Shown here: positions 33,101-47,900 of the stretch, one piece after another
Layout of the letters: every line of letters starts with the position of its first letter
How positions within the stretch are numbered: position 1 is the stretch's first letter
Made by a program: the position numbers and the translations under genes
The notes under the pieces: generated by a model
The model's input: only the letters and a program-made list of their open reading frames with translations
Told to the model about the DNA's origin: nothing
Database searches by the model: none
From: Otis tarda
Taxonomy: Eukaryota > Chordata > Aves > Otidiformes > Otididae
DNA: 64,000 bases
NCBI GenBank assembly: GCA_026413225.1
Contig: CM048591.1
Location: 35,929,803 to 35,993,802, forward strand
Direction: 5' to 3'

Positions 33101-36100
33101 TACCAATTTGGTGAAGAGAAGGCTTTGGGCTAGCTTTTTATCATGGTGGTGGGCACCTGACTTCAGCCAAACGTTCTTAGGAAAGTTTCGTGAAAAACTG
33201 TAAAGCCATTTCTGAGAATTGAGGTGCATGGAGAAAAGTGTAATTTGAAGTAATTCTAATGAGCTTTCGTTCGTGAAAGCCTTAAGCCCCCTTAATTTCA
33301 TTGTGAAGAAGGGCTGACAATTTAGCAAGAGGAAGGCCTTTGCACTGGAGCTGTCTATTGCTAAAATTGTGAAAGTGAGACTAAATTTGCTTAAGTTACA
33401 GATCTCTGAGCATTCATAGCCTGCAGCTCACTAGAGATTTAGACTGTCAGCGTTTTCACACGTTTTCACAGGCCATATGTGAATATGTGCATATGTCAGG
33501 GAAAGAAGCTGTATTTCCTCTTCTCCTGTTGCACCAGGCAAAGTGAGATTATGCAGAAACTCATATTACATCTGGATCCTAAGGTCATGTTTTCATCTGG
33601 ATATGTTGTGCAAAGGTGGGGTGAGTGAAGGACTTGTGAGATCTAGATGTAGATGAAACGAGCTACAACAGGTCGAGAGATAAGTACAGGGAATGGGAAT
33701 ATTTTACCACAGATCTGATTGTACAGCTTCTGACAAGTTATATGATCTCTGACAATATTACTTGTTGCTCTCTTGTGTGACCCCAATAAACAACTCTTCT
33801 GTAATAATTTTGCCTCCTTAAGAGGAAGGGAAAGGAGGGAACCATACTGTACTTTTATGTCATCTCTTTGATCTGAAATGTTCTTTTTTAGAGCTGTATG
33901 CCAAATTTCACGGACTTAAACATATTGCTGTGTTTGTGACTATTTCCAACAATAATTTGGTTGATAATGCAGTCATACAGTTAGGTATACACTTATTATT
34001 AATGAGTGATGGCAGAATTTATTGCTGAACATATCCTTCAAAAGGTGAAGGTATAGTTTTTGATAATCTAAATTAGATTACTAGCATCATTTTCCAGTCT
34101 CACATCCCTGTAAATTACTTCTCTTAATAAAAATGTAAGTTGTGCATTAAAATGCATCTCTGCTCTTGGTGCAGAAAGTAGGCACTACTAGAGCTTTATG
34201 GAAACATCGGAGGATTTAAATTATTGCTTCTAGGTGTCCCAAGGATTAAGGAATTCTATGTGGCTATTAGATAAACATGTATTTTATATGAGGAGTTTTG
34301 AAAATCTTGGTTAGAAGTTGAATCTTTTCCTTAGACTTTGAGGTCAGTCAGTGTGAAAAAGGAAAAAAAAAAAAAAAAGAAAGGGAGCCCAGGTATGCTT
34401 TTAATCCTCTTTCACTACAAATCACACGTCAATGTTTTTAATCTCCAGTATCTTCTTCTAAATTTTTTCCCCTGCAAAATAGAATAAATTGTGCCTTATC
34501 TGTGATCAAAAAGATGATCAAACATGAAGAAGTCTACTAATGGGATGGTGTATAGTGAGTGGACTAGCAAGTCATAAGCTGGATTTCACAGCCGCAGCAT
34601 TCCCTGTAGTTTAAATCTTCCCGTAACAGCTCAAGTATGTGTTACCATTGTGCACCTTAAGCCACTTTGCACCCTAAAAATGCAGTTGTGTCCCAGCTGC
34701 AAACAAAGTGTTTTAGTAAGCAACCTAACAGCAATGTAACATGTCATTTACAAGACTTGGTGAATAATGCTGTGTGCATCTGAGTCATGCCTCTATTAAA
34801 TTTAATTAAACTCTTTAGACCCTTCTCAGTCTTAAGGGTATGTATTTTGTATGCCTTCTGAGAGAAATGTGCAGTCAGCATAACGGTTGAACATGTATGT
34901 GCAAGGAAAGTTATGAAGAGGGGGAGAAATGGAAAGTAAAGAGACAATTCAAGGCCTTTGGGAATTACATTAAGTAGAGCTGCACTGGGTAGCCTGGAAT
35001 AAATCGTGAGATGAATAGAACGCCAGTGTTCTATTCGATATGTAGTTACATTTTCTAGAATTAGGAGAAAAAAGAAAGGAGAGAAAAAAAAGAAATTGCA
35101 TAATTTGGACTGAACATGCAGAGGAAATCAAATTAGAACAGTGATTTCGGGCAGATAACAGAAGCCTGGTTCTTTAAGTATGTAGTTCTATTGAGCGGAC
35201 AAGAGCAGTATTATATGTGCTGCTTACACACCAGCTCAGGACTGGTGTGGGAATGGAGTGGGTGATCTAGCAGGACTGTCCCATCTCAGCCAATAATATC
35301 CATCAGAGGAATTAGACAAAGCCTGTTCTTGCATCCATGCTTCAGTTTGTTCATCATCCTATATGGCTAGGTGCCATAAATAATGACTGCATTACATCAG
35401 TCCCAGATATGGCTTGTAGAGTGCTGTTTGGTACTCTTACTTTTGACTCAACCAAGTGTTTCCAGAATTTTCATCTGTGCAAATATATATTTTTAAACTA
35501 ATCGTGTGTATGTCAGTTCTTTCAATGAGGCGTTTAATAATAAGGGTGGACTTATGCAAAACTGCCAGTAATTGTTTCATTTAGCTTTGTTTTGACTTGA
35601 GGATTAAACAGGCATATGTATTGCATTGAATGGAAAGACCTGCTTGTGGATTTTGACATAGTTATAATAATACCCCCACTCCCTTTGTAGCTCAGGTGGG
35701 CTTCAGAAACCAGTTTTCGTTTGGACTGCACATGTTTTTTGATTCTATGAAGAGCTGGTATGAAGGAAAGACTTCAGGTATAAGAATGATACTGCTATGT
35801 AGTATAATAGGCAAAAACGAGTCCTGTGTGGCTGCATGTTTTATTTCTTGATATTTATCTCAGTGGGGTTTTTTGGAGGAAATGGAAGGGAGGCAGACTC
35901 ATCCTGACTTATGCTAACTCCTGAGGAAGTGGCTGACCAATGGGTGCACTCAAGAACACCCTTACTTTTTTGTCATGAGCTTGGCTGAGCTATGTTGTGG
36001 TAGAGAAGGGGAAATGGAGAAAGAAAGATTTTTTTTTAACAGATGAATGACACTTCAAGCTTTCCTTTCAATTTCAGAAAATTTGATATTTAACTGTTTA

Positions 36101-39100
36101 AAATTTCTCAGTTGGCTGGAGAATTGAGGAGGCAGCAAAGGTCAGAGCTGAATGTCTCTGTGGTCATTTTGCTTAACTAATGTTTGGAAAAATGGCACAT
36201 TTGTAAAGCTACTCTTTTTTTCTCAAGGAAAGAATAACTGCTTCATTGTAATAGGCAGTGTCAGTAATTTAATGGCAATTTACTATGGTAGACTGGTGCA
36301 TAGAGTGGTGCATGGGACCATTTTGAAGTGAAAATAGTTTAATTTTTCTCTGATGTTTTCTTAGAAAATTCCCCTTTTGATACGTGACATTTTAAACATC
36401 TGTATGTTTCAATGAGAAAAAACTGCCTTTGCAAAATCTCTCAAAGAAAAAAAAGTATGCCAATGTAAAAGACAGAAATGAATTTCCAAATAGTTTTTCT
36501 CTTCCCACACTACTTTTACCTGGCTTTCCGAATCCTCTTGCTACAGCAGTGCTACTGCTAAAAAGTGTGTGTGTTGCGTATTTGTAGCTTTGGTTGTAAG
36601 TGATCCGAGTGAACACAGGAAATCAGTCATATGGATCAACCTATGTGTTTGCAGCTTTGGAGACTGTGTCTGAACAGTCCTCAGAAAGGCAAAAAGACCT
36701 CTACATTTGATATGTTCTCCCCCATTGCCTTTTACTTTTAACCTTTAACTCGCAGATAATGGCACCGGATATTGCATCCAAAGGCTTTTTACGGGCGCCG
36801 CCACTGAAGCATAATGCTTCGCCTACAATTTGTACAATGGCTTTTCAAATTCTGTTCAGTGGAAGACCCCTGTCAAGAGTTAAACTCTTGAAATCCACTT
36901 GGAGTTTAAATAAAGTACCTATGAGTTTCTGTGCTGTACTGCCATGATTAATTGAAGGTGGTGTTTTTCCTGGAGGTGAGTGATTTTCGAACTTTGAATA
37001 TAAAATATAACCTTTTTTGTTGTTTGTTTAACAGATGCTTTTCAGGCATGAGTCAGCATTATATTTAATGACCTGTCTACAGATATGTTTTTGTAGAAAC
37101 TGTTCTGTTTAGGGTTAAATTCTATAACATGTTAACCAACATTTATTCTGTCTTCATGAAGAAGTATTTCAAAAGACTAAAGAGAGTTGCTAGATGGGTC
37201 AGAACCTTTGACTTTCATTGGAATCTTTGTGTTGGTATTTAGGTTCCTACTGAAGTTCATTTCATGAGCAAGTGAGCTCTCTGTTTGCTTTCTAAATTCC
37301 ATATTTTTATGTTGCATAGTTCATAAATGCTTAAGCGTTTTCATTTGCTAACAAAATGTACACTTATCCTGTAGTCCCTTACAGGAATAAGCTGTTACAA
37401 CAGTCTTGCACCTGTATACCTGAACATGCGTATGTGGGGCAAAGGCAGAAGTAGTGAAAAAAAAGCTCTTCTACATTTGAAAATTACTTGGCCCTCATTT
37501 CTTTCACATTTGATTACAGAGGGTAGAGAGAATATGTTTTAACAGGTGATTTTGAATATGAATTATGCACTATCAAAAATGTGCTTAATTTGTAGTAAGC
37601 AAAACTAAGATAGAGAACAAATACAAGTTCTACTCAGACTGTTTTTCTTTTAACCTGAAAGCTTGTGCTCTATTAACGTTTTTATTAGCAAAATGTTTCT
37701 ATCCTCTCCGTTCTGTATTCAGTCTCTGATACTTTTGGGAACAGTGTCATAACATTGCTAGGATGTTTTGCACTGAAGAGTAAATGGGCATACTGACGTG
37801 AGGACTATGTAGTTCTGGGTTTTGAATCAAAGCCCAGGAAATGACTTTATCTTTGCCTTGTTTTATTTATTTAATTTTCCTGATTTAAAAGATTTTGAAA
37901 CAGTGTGGTTACAGAACATACACATCTTCAATGGCAAATTTTAAACATACCTGCCATAGGTTAATCATAGTGAGGTGGTAGTGTAGAAAGGATTTATTAT
38001 TTGATGACTGTCTTCTTCAAGGAGTTTGAGCATAGAGGTACCTGACTGCCATTAATTTTAATAAAGTTTGGAAACCTAGCTTAATCTTCTTATTACAGTA
38101 ACTGAGGAATCCACTAGACACTGAACAGCCACACAGTAAAGAATGTTTTTATCTGCTAGAAGAGACACCTAAGGGAAAGAAACAGGAAAAGCTGATGCTT
38201 TATTGTTGTTCAGAGGGAGAAATACAACAGAACTCATCAGACAGGTGGTAGTTCCTGCACTTCCCTGACTGACTGACCTTTGGCAGCCAGGGGACAGCAA
38301 GCCGAAAAGTGATGTGCTTAACATTTCAGATAGATAATATAAAAGTGACTGCATGCTGATAGTGGGGAAGTGACCTTACTAGATGTGCATATGAATGAGA
38401 ACTCTATTAAATTTTTAGACTTGTTGCTAAAAGATAATTTTGGGAAAGTATTTTAAAGCTATAGTTGAACATTTTTGAAAGAAATATCTATTTGTCAGAA
38501 GAAATATCTTCTTAGGAAAAGCTTACATCTAGAGCTTTTAGAAATTTTAGAAACTATTCTTTTTTTTTTAAAGCTTTATTTGTATTATATTTGAAGTAAA
38601 AAAGTTATACTTTGTTAGGCTATTTTTTTTTCCTGCAGTTATGTGAAACTTCGTACTTCATATCTGGTTAAAGTGGACTATTCTGAAATTAATTTAACTA
38701 GTGAAACCTGCAAGCTATTCAAATGATTTTGGCATGGAATGGGTGCTTTTTGGCGGTTTGTTTTCTCTCCAGATTTATAAAATTTCTTAGGGAGTAGGGT
38801 ACTGTTTGTGATTTGTTTCTTTTCTTCTTGTCTTTTTTCTTAAACTGTGTCAATAACATTTCTGATAGCTCACATTTCTGTAAGAGAGGAACATGGATTT
38901 CTGATCAGGCTTAAAACACTAAAATCAGCTTGCACCATGTCCTTACTTCCCTGTCTCCTGAAGCTGAAATGATGCAGCAATCTTTGAACATGTTGATGTA
39001 AATTAAATTTTTATACAGAATCTGAAATATTTTTCAATAAATCATAACAAAGATCTATTTTTTTTTTAGTGGCAATGCTTTTAATTTTTATTTCCTTAAA

Positions 39101-40811
39101 CTTAAACCTCAACTTTGAGGGGAAATTTTTACCTAGAACAGTATGTCAATTGTAAAGCAGTAGTCTGGGGAAAAGCAAAAGAGGCTTGTATAACATCAAA
39201 ACTATCTTCAACTGTAATGAATAACTGTAATTCCAGAGTCTTGCCACATGTCTAGCACTGGGCATACTGCTATTAATCGGTTGCTGACGAAAAGGAAGGA
39301 GAACTCTGATATTTTAACAGGATCCCTGAAATGTTCTGAGTTGCAGAACAACCCTTTTCCTGGTCTTGGAGACTGCATGTTTTCATGTCAGATCACACAT
39401 AAAGAATTCTGGATGTTGGAGTGCAGTTAAAATGAGTATTTACTGGGTCCCTTTCAAACTGGTTTACTACCAAGAAAAATATTACAACTGTAAGCTATGC
39501 CATTTATATGACATAGACCTCCAAAAAGGTGAGAATATAGAGGAAAACCCAAGAATTTATTAAAATAATTTGAAACATTTATAGGACAATATTGAAGGAA
39601 AGGACCTGTGCAGTGAAGGATGGGCTAGTTTTGTTTGAAAAAGAGTGTCCCTCTGTAGCTGATTCTATCCTTAATATAACTTGGCACTGTATTGAGACTA
39701 TGCCAATATTAGGAGGAAAACAGGTGTGTTTAAAAAATGTGTGAAAGCTCTTATATATGTATTTTATGCTAGTGGTTTGGAATTAACTGCTGCCTATGTT
39801 GGATTTTACCGCAGATGTGATGTTGTGTTTTTGAAAGCTTACTCTACAAAGCTGAAGTGGGCTGTTTCCCTATGAAACATTGGTTTGACTCAGATAGTTC
39901 CATGCAGAATTTCAGCGCTGGTCTGTGTCTGCTTTTGTGCAGAACAGATTCTGGGTTTGTGTAGCTGGATCTTCCTAGGCACCCTTAAAAATTCATGCCA
40001 AGATGAAAACATGGAAGAAGGCTAAGTATAAAGCTGCTCCCTAGGCTTTTTCTAAAAGTATATTTTAAGCCTTATGAGGCTCCTGTAATACCCTTGCAGG
40101 GTTTTGACTATAGTAGAGCATGTTCTGAAACAGTGACCATAGCTACAGAAGAAAGCTGACTTATCACAGGGTCACTGTGGGCCCGTAGTATGATAAAATG
40201 TAGTAGTTCACCAGCCTATTTAGAAAAACACCACAGATAAATGGATCGTTAGTCAGCAATCCGTATGATCCAAAAATATTTCATCATGTAATGACCATTT
40301 TAAGATTGAGCAGATATGAATATTTGACTGAGTGGCTAATAAAAGTACAAGTACAAAAGTAGTGCTGGCATAGCTACATACTGGTACAGCTGGTGTTTTA
40401 TTTTTTGGTTTGTTTGTTGTTTGTTTGTTTTTAATTTGGAAAATGGCTCTTGGGATTAATACAAGAGTTAAAATATTTTTGCATGCTATGAAACCAACCT
40501 TAGGATGATTTTTGTGTTCCTGTGATCAAATTGCATCCAATATTCAGTGAATGAATTTCAGTTAGAGAAGAAGGGATGGAAAGATATATTTTTGCATTTA
40601 TTTTGTTATCTTTTACTCTCTGAAGGACTTTAGTATGTCCCACAGAAAAAAAAAAACCAGGAATCTGTTACATGAGGAAGCAGTTTTGCAGAAATATAAT
40701 TTTCAAAACATACTTAATACTTTGTTATGAAGATGTCCCTGGGATCATGCAGCTGAAAGCTGAGGTTTGTATGTTTCATTCCTCTTGTAAATTTTGCTGT
40801 CACAGCCTTCT
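33101..40811. other. Intronic/intergenic, nothing recognised
   Basis: AT-rich sequence with short ORFs and no recognisable domains. Minor repeats include a 10-bp tandem CGTTTTCACA at 33451-33470 and a T/G-rich run near 40399-40432. A small GC-rich spot at about 36790-36825 contains the 15-bp inverted repeat GAAGCATAATGCTTC (36806-36820). Confidence 0.55.
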
Positions 40812-41936
40812 ATGAAGGGGTTACAGCATTGGTGAATAAGGGAAGAGTGACGTGGACTTAATGCAAAGCATTTGATACTGTCCCAGACAACACCCTTGTG
40901 TTTTAGATGGAGAGACATGGATTTGACAGGTGGACCGCTTGGTGGATAAGGAATTGGCTGGATGATTGCACTCAGAGAGTTGCTGTCAACAGCTCAGTGT
41001 CCAAGTGGAGACCAGTGACAAGTGGTGTCCCTCAGGGGTCTGTACTGGGACCAGTATTATTTAATGTCTTTGTTGGGGACATAGACAGTGGGATTGAGTG
41101 CACTCCTAGGAAGTCTGCTGACAACACCAAGCTGTGTGGTGCAGTCAACAAGCTGGAGGGAAGGGGTACCATCCAAAGGGACCTTGAAAGGCTTCAAAGG
41201 TGGGCCCATGTGAACCTCATGAAGTTCTATAAGGCCAAGGGCAAGGTCCTGCTCTTGGGTTGGGGCAATCTCAAATATGGATACAGGTTGGAGGATGAGT
41301 GGATGGACAGCAGCCCTATGGAAAAGGAATTGGGGGAACTGGTGGATGCAAAATGGAATGAGAGCCAGCAATGTGCACTTGCAGCCGAGAAAGTTGATCG
41401 TATCCTGGCCTACACCAAAAGAAGCATGACCAGCAGGTCAAGGGAGGTGATTCTGCCCGTTTAATCTGCTCTGATGAGACCTTACCTGTAGGGTATTGTA
41501 TTCAACTCTGGAGCCCCCAGCATGAGAAAAACATGGACTTGTTGGAACAAGTTCAGAGCAGGGCCACAAAGATAGCCAGAGGGCTGGAGCATCTCCTGTA
41601 TGAGGACAGCCTGAGAGAGCTGGGGTTGTTTAGCCTACAGAAGAGAAGGCTCTTCTTGCAGTCTTCCAGTACTTAAAGGAGGCCTACAGAAAAGATGAGG
41701 AGGAACTGTTTATAAGGGAGTGTAGTGATACGATGAGGGGTTAACAGTTTTAAACTGAGAGAGGGTAGATTTAGGTTAGGTATTATGAAGAAATTATTTA
41801 CTGTGGGTGATGAGACACTGCAATAGGTTGCCTAGAGAAGTTGTGGGTGTCCAATCCTTGGAAATGTTCAAGGCCAGGTTGGACGGGGCTTTGAGTGACC
41901 TGATCTAGTGGAAGGTGTCCCTGCCCACGACCAGAG
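40812..41936 (+). mobile_element. CR1 LINE fragment (reverse transcriptase domain to 3' region)
   Basis: The plus-strand frame 40907-41464 encodes part of the CR1 reverse transcriptase. It includes MERHGFDRWTAWWIRNWLDD, SGVPQGSVLGPVLFNVFVGD, SADNTKLCGAV and SREVILPV. The F/Y-A-D-D catalytic box reads SADN (about 41120-41131), so the active site is lost. CR1 coding text is visible upstream from about 40812 (CKAFDTVPDNTLV, with an in-frame stop nearby). Downstream, after the TAA at 41462, decayed ORF2 C-terminal text continues to about 41936. It is cut before the normal 3' terminal ATTCTATGATTCTA motif. It is 5'-truncated and dead. Confidence 0.93.
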
Positions 41937-44900
41937 CAAGACATTGCAGGAAACCTTCAGCCAGATGTCACTTGCTTTTTCCTTAGCTTTTGTCCCCTGG
42001 TGAATCTTGACTTCAGCAGCCTTAAAAAGTAACCCAGCTCCTTTCAGTGTAGGGAGAAGAAGTATCGCTGTCTTTTGCCCTCCTGTACTCTAGCAGAACT
42101 CTGACTCATATAGAGCATCAGGTGCAATGGAGAAGCACACACAAATTTTTGCTAAACAAATTTTTAAATATCTAAAATGTGTTTAAAAATTTTGAGTTGA
42201 AAACTTTTAGATATTTGGCAAAATGTGTGTAAGTACCTAAATATTACCTAAATATTATTTATTGCATCAGGCTTATATGTGCATCAATAGATATTTTCCA
42301 AATGTCCACTACTCCCACTACTTAAAAAAAAAAAAATTTGTGAAAATAAAATTGATTTTTGGATTTGAATAATAAACAATTTAGCATTAAATATCTAAAA
42401 GAAAAAAAAAAACCATTCATATGAATGAGTGGGTTTTGAACATGCAGACCCAGATGATTTGGGCCAGATTCATGCATGAACACTGTTAAATGTTGTGTAT
42501 GTACAGCATTCTGTAAATATAGCTTATGAATTGCTGTATCCTGTGACCATAAGAAAAACAAGTAGGCTTTTTAGGGCTCCTTGCGATTATTGTCTTTACA
42601 GAAAGAAAAAAAACAGCCAGTTGATACTGACACAGTTTCAAAACCTTCGATTTCAGAAAGAAGCAAATTATAAACAAAAGAAGAAGTTATTAAATTTTAT
42701 TCAAAGCCTCTTTTTTTTTAAAAAAAAAAAAAAGGCTCAATAGATAAAACTAAAGATAAAATGCTGAAGCTCCATACAGAAATCTGCACAACATTTGTGG
42801 CACACGGAGCAATAATTGAAAACTGACCAGATTTGTACCAGTTCCTTGCTCCCAAGGAAGCTGCATCACAATACCAAGAGGTCAGTTACAGCCGATGGAG
42901 GCTTTGTAATGAATCACTGCTTTAATTTGTTTAGTGTTTCTTCTGTAAAGTGTAGAATAATAATATGACTTTGAAATTACAAGTAAACCTGAAAATTGCC
43001 CAAGTACTGCTGTTAACTCCACTTAGTTAATGAAATCAGTTTTGAAGGACTGGATTTATAAACAAAGGTCAAAGTGGGAAGAAACTGAATGCAACTAATG
43101 AGCTGATTCAGCAAGGCTAAGTCTAGGCTGAGTGTCTAATTTGGGCTCAAGTAAGTGGGGCAGGAAGACCTGATTTAGTCACTTGATCTCCAGATTTGGG
43201 AATTCAGGCAAGGGCTGGTTTGAGACCACATGTGCCTCTTTCTTTACTGCTCTGTTGCCCAGGTGCCCTAGTCATGCTAAGCCTCAAGTTGCAATCAGGT
43301 GTAGGGAAAACAGCGGTAACTGTGCTAATCTGATTCGTAGGCTTTTTCCAGATGCGAGTGGAGACAGGGGGATGGGACTGCACTGGGTGTGAAGATACTG
43401 GTGTAGGGTTTAGCAGCAGATAGAGCTGACCAGATATTACTGGGTCTAGGATCTGTATTTCCCAATGGCTTGAAAACAGGGAGGATTAAAAAGTTGGTTT
43501 TGTGAGAGCTGCAAGAGCCTACTCTGATTAATTCAGTATGTTATTTGAAGGAATTTTTTTTTTTTTGTTAGGATGAGAGTAATGTATGTTGAAACAAGTG
43601 GAAACAGTGCTAAAAGAAGTGTGCTAGTGCTGACACATCTTACTGCAGCTCAATTCCGCACATCAGACCTGAAAAATATTTCTGAAAATATCGCTGCAAG
43701 TGGTTTATCGTGAGTGAAACTGCAAAAGTAGGAGAGAGAATAATTTTCTGTTTTTCACCTGTATGAATGCAATAGTGCAATATGTGTAGATTTTGCTACA
43801 AGGTAGGGTTTTTTGTAAAATTTTGTTTCAAGTTTTTTTAAAAGAAGCTAGCAGAACTGTAGTTGCGGAGATCTTTAGTTTCTGAACTGATTTTTAATGA
43901 TTTGACGTGTTCCTTTCATCTACTGCTTAGTCTGTACAGGATATCTGCTTCTCTTTTTCAAGTTATTTTCTGAAGATAGGTAGTGGTGTAACATGACAGC
44001 CTTATGAAACCAGTTTGCTTCATGATTAAGGATCTGTAAGTTTTGCTGAGCGAGGTATGATAAGATGTAAATTGAAACAATCTGTGGATAGATCAAGTAT
44101 GTGTAAACAGATTACTTATAAAAGATTTATCCAATAGATTGTCTTATTACAGATTAGTTCTCTAAATGTTTGGGTGTGCAGGAGTATAGCATGTATAAAA
44201 GTGCATTTCAATGTATGCTACTTCTTTCCATCTATTCTTTATGAGGCATATTTGTGTTTATATATAGTGGATTAGCATTCACCCTTTTACAGATGACGTA
44301 TCTATTTGTGATAACATCTGTTACCTACTGCAACCATATTTTATCTATGACAACTGTATTTTATAGTAGGTATATTTATTGCTGATTTTGTCTGCATTGC
44401 AGTCAAGACCAGTGTTTATTCAAAGGATGCTAATCCACTGTAGCTTATCACTTTGATTTGAAGTCTATGTGCCCTGCTTTCTAAAGTAAATCATTCCTCA
44501 GTATAAATTTATATGTCTCTGACTGGTTGAGGGTTACCCCAGGAAAGGGTCCACTAAAACAAAACAATTGAGCTAAAAAAAAAAAAAAAAAGACATTGTG
44601 TGATCTGAGATGGAAGGAATGACATTTATATGATATTAAAATGCTGAATGCAATCTGCAGACTAATAGAGAGAGGAAGAGACAAAGTCCTGGATATTTAC
44701 TCATTAAAGGATGGGTAATAGAGGCATGAATTCACTGCCAGCTTCATCACAAAGCCTCCATGGCCTTTGGCTAGGCCATTTTAGGACTGTGATTTTCTTA
44801 TGGTGACTATACTTCACCTACCTGAGGAAAAAGTGGGTTAGAAGAAGGAAAAGATTTGTAATGTACATTGAAAATGAAATGTCCTTTCTTTTTAAATTCA

Positions 44901-47900
44901 CTGATTGTTAGAAATAAAGGACATTTTTAAAGTGCACATTGGCGTTTGAAAGACTGTTTTGTCACTGAAGTGTTAGTGATTCAGCAGTGTCATGGAGATG
45001 AAGAGCTGGAGAGACCTGTGAGGATGGTACTGCCAGTGTTTCAAACAAAGCTGCTTCTTTTAGGTGGTGTACAGTTTCTCAGCCATTATTTCTCTCTTAA
45101 TAGAGAAGATGTAATGAAAGGATGCTTATGCAGGCAATTACCTGGAAGACAGGAATCCAAAACTATAGATTAAATGTAGGTGTTTTTTCCTCTAATCAAT
45201 TGTGAGGGAGTACATGGAATTAATTTCTTAATTTTTTCTCCTAGAAACAAAGTTGTCCTGGAGCACAGAGGTGCCAAGTTATTTTTAAACAAAATTTAAG
45301 AGTTAACTGCAAGGACAGCACCAAGTTTTAAAATTATTATACTTACTGGCAATGTTGCTGAAATATAGACAAAATGTTTTGAATAACTGTAAGATAAATA
45401 TGTAATAAAAGTGGAATAATAAATTTTTTATATAGCTGTTGCACAGTCAAGTTACAGAATAGACCTACTGGCTACTATACTGGAAACAAACAGGTCTGTA
45501 AGACTTAAGGGAAATTTCCCCTTGTGTTGTATAGCTATATTAGTCAATTGTCTGTTTGAAGTTGTTCTTGAAAGGCCAGAATTCAGTGTTTTGCCTCTAT
45601 GCCTGCATGAGGATGGAGTGAGGCACAGAGTTACATATAATTTGTAGCAGGGGAAAGCTGAATTTTCCGTTTGAACTGGTTATTTGATTTTTTTGGGGGA
45701 TGAAAAGAGATAGTCACTTGCAGAAAAATCTCACTCTGTGTTGTTTTTAGGCCAATGGGATAGGAGGCAAAGGTTCACTTCTTTGAGTGCTATATCCTGC
45801 AACAAGGAAACAGGGTTGATATGGACTATTTAGAAAAGGATACAAGTACTGAAACGTGTTAAATGTGGCTGAAAAAAGGAAATCGATTAGTGTTACCCTC
45901 TAAGAAGAATATTATGTAAGTGAAAAGGAGTACAGTATGTGTATTTACATCTCAAAGAAAAGAGGCAGAATTTTTGTTTGTTTTCGTAAGCTTAAACTCT
46001 GATACCACATTCAAGATTTTATCCTCAACTTCAAATGTTTACCTGTCTGATGAATGAGACAGCGTTCTGTGTATTGCCCATTTCTGTGTCAGGAGGGGGA
46101 AACCCTTTTAACAGCGAGAAAGGAAAAATTATTGCTGCTAGTCTTTAGCATACCCTTTAAAAACTGGTGGATGGAGAAAAGGGAGAACACAAGGAGGATG
46201 TTGGACCTGCATCTTACTAGTATTTTCCTTGCAGCTGTGAACTGAAGCCTCTTACTTCCTTTTACTTCCAGACTTTTCTTCCTGATCCCATATCACTCAG
46301 AGGGTGATATTTTGTTCATAGATCCTTCTACAAGATCAAGCTGAGGTCTTGAATTTCTGACATCTCTTAAGTACCCAGTATTTTACACTCTTTATACAAT
46401 TTTTCCAGTTGCAAAACAGAGATGAGAATTTGTATTTTCTTGTGTCTTCTGTGTTTCTGGTTGGTTTGTTTGCAGGGATTTGTATGTTCATTAGGCAGTG
46501 CACAGCACAACACAACTTAATTCTTTGCAATGTTCTTCAGAAAACCTTGCAATTTAAATAACAACTGTAAAAACCGCAGGTTTTAGTGGCCAGACCTTTG
46601 CTAGCTACATTCTTGCTAGCTGAATGTTTTTGGATTACAGGATTAACACCTGAAAATGATGTTTAAAAAAGTTGAAGTTAGATTTTTGCACATGTCAGCT
46701 CTGAAACTCAGGTGAGGATCTGTAGGGAGCATTTTTCTTACTTGTAATAACAAGATTGCATGTCTTCTCCCGAAAGTCTGCATTGTGCAAAGAATCAGTC
46801 ATGAGCCCATACCCTTCAAACTCTTCAGTGCTTTTTCTGTCACTATCCCTGCTTTAGTCATGATATCCAACTTTTTCTAGGATTATAGCTGCTGATAAAT
46901 TTATCTGCAATACTAGGTAAAATCATGGTCTGGAAAGACATTTCTAAAACAGTATTAGGAGGAAACAACTTATTTTTAAATACCGTGTTTTAGTGCTTTT
47001 GTCAACACTTTGTAGTATAGCTGAAATACAGGACACAGAAGCCAAAGAACTGACAGAACGTCCCTTGCTCTGGAGACACCACCTTCAGGAAAAATTCCAT
47101 CTACGATTCTGCATATTGGTATATGTGTCAAGCGAATTGTCTTTGTACTACAGAAATTTTATAGTAAGCAAAATTGGCAGTGGGGATATTGAACTTGACA
47201 GCTGTATTTCATTTCTCGAACGTGGGTTTTTGGCACAGTTGCAATTCTTGCAGTAGACAGTGTTTGCCTTAACAGTGTCATCTATTATGAACTCAGAATT
47301 TAGGATAGGTTCCTGATTGCATAAAAAGCGCAGAATGTCAAATATGCTAAGGCCAAAATCTTGGCCTTACTTTTTTTCCACTACGTACTATTTTAACAAA
47401 GTAGGAGGATTTATTTTTCTTTTTTACTTTTTAGGACTGTTTTGGAAGCACTTCATCCTGTTCATATTTAGTTTGTTTTGTAGGGCTTTTACTTCTGTTT
47501 ACTCCTTCTGAATATCCAAAACCACCTAGATGAAGGACTGGATTTCTTAAATGGCCTACGTTAGAAAGATACAGATGGTTCTGTGAGATGAAGACAACAT
47601 GGGATTTAATTTAACCTGATAGAATTTTCCCACTTAATCTGAAATCGAAAGCCTAGGGCTCCAAAGATGTCTAGTTTCTTAAAACCTCTGGGATTTATTC
47701 TTGTAACTCTGAGAAGGACAAATAACTTATACTGGATTTTAAAAGTTAAGACATTTTAAATAGTTTTCAACATGTGCTAGAATGACCAGAAGGAATATAC
47801 TTGTAATTGGTGAGACTCAGTTTTGTGTGCCTTTAGTCTAAAAGGGTGGATTCTAAAATCGTCAGATTTTGAAAATGGGGTTTTTTTTTTGGTTCATGTT

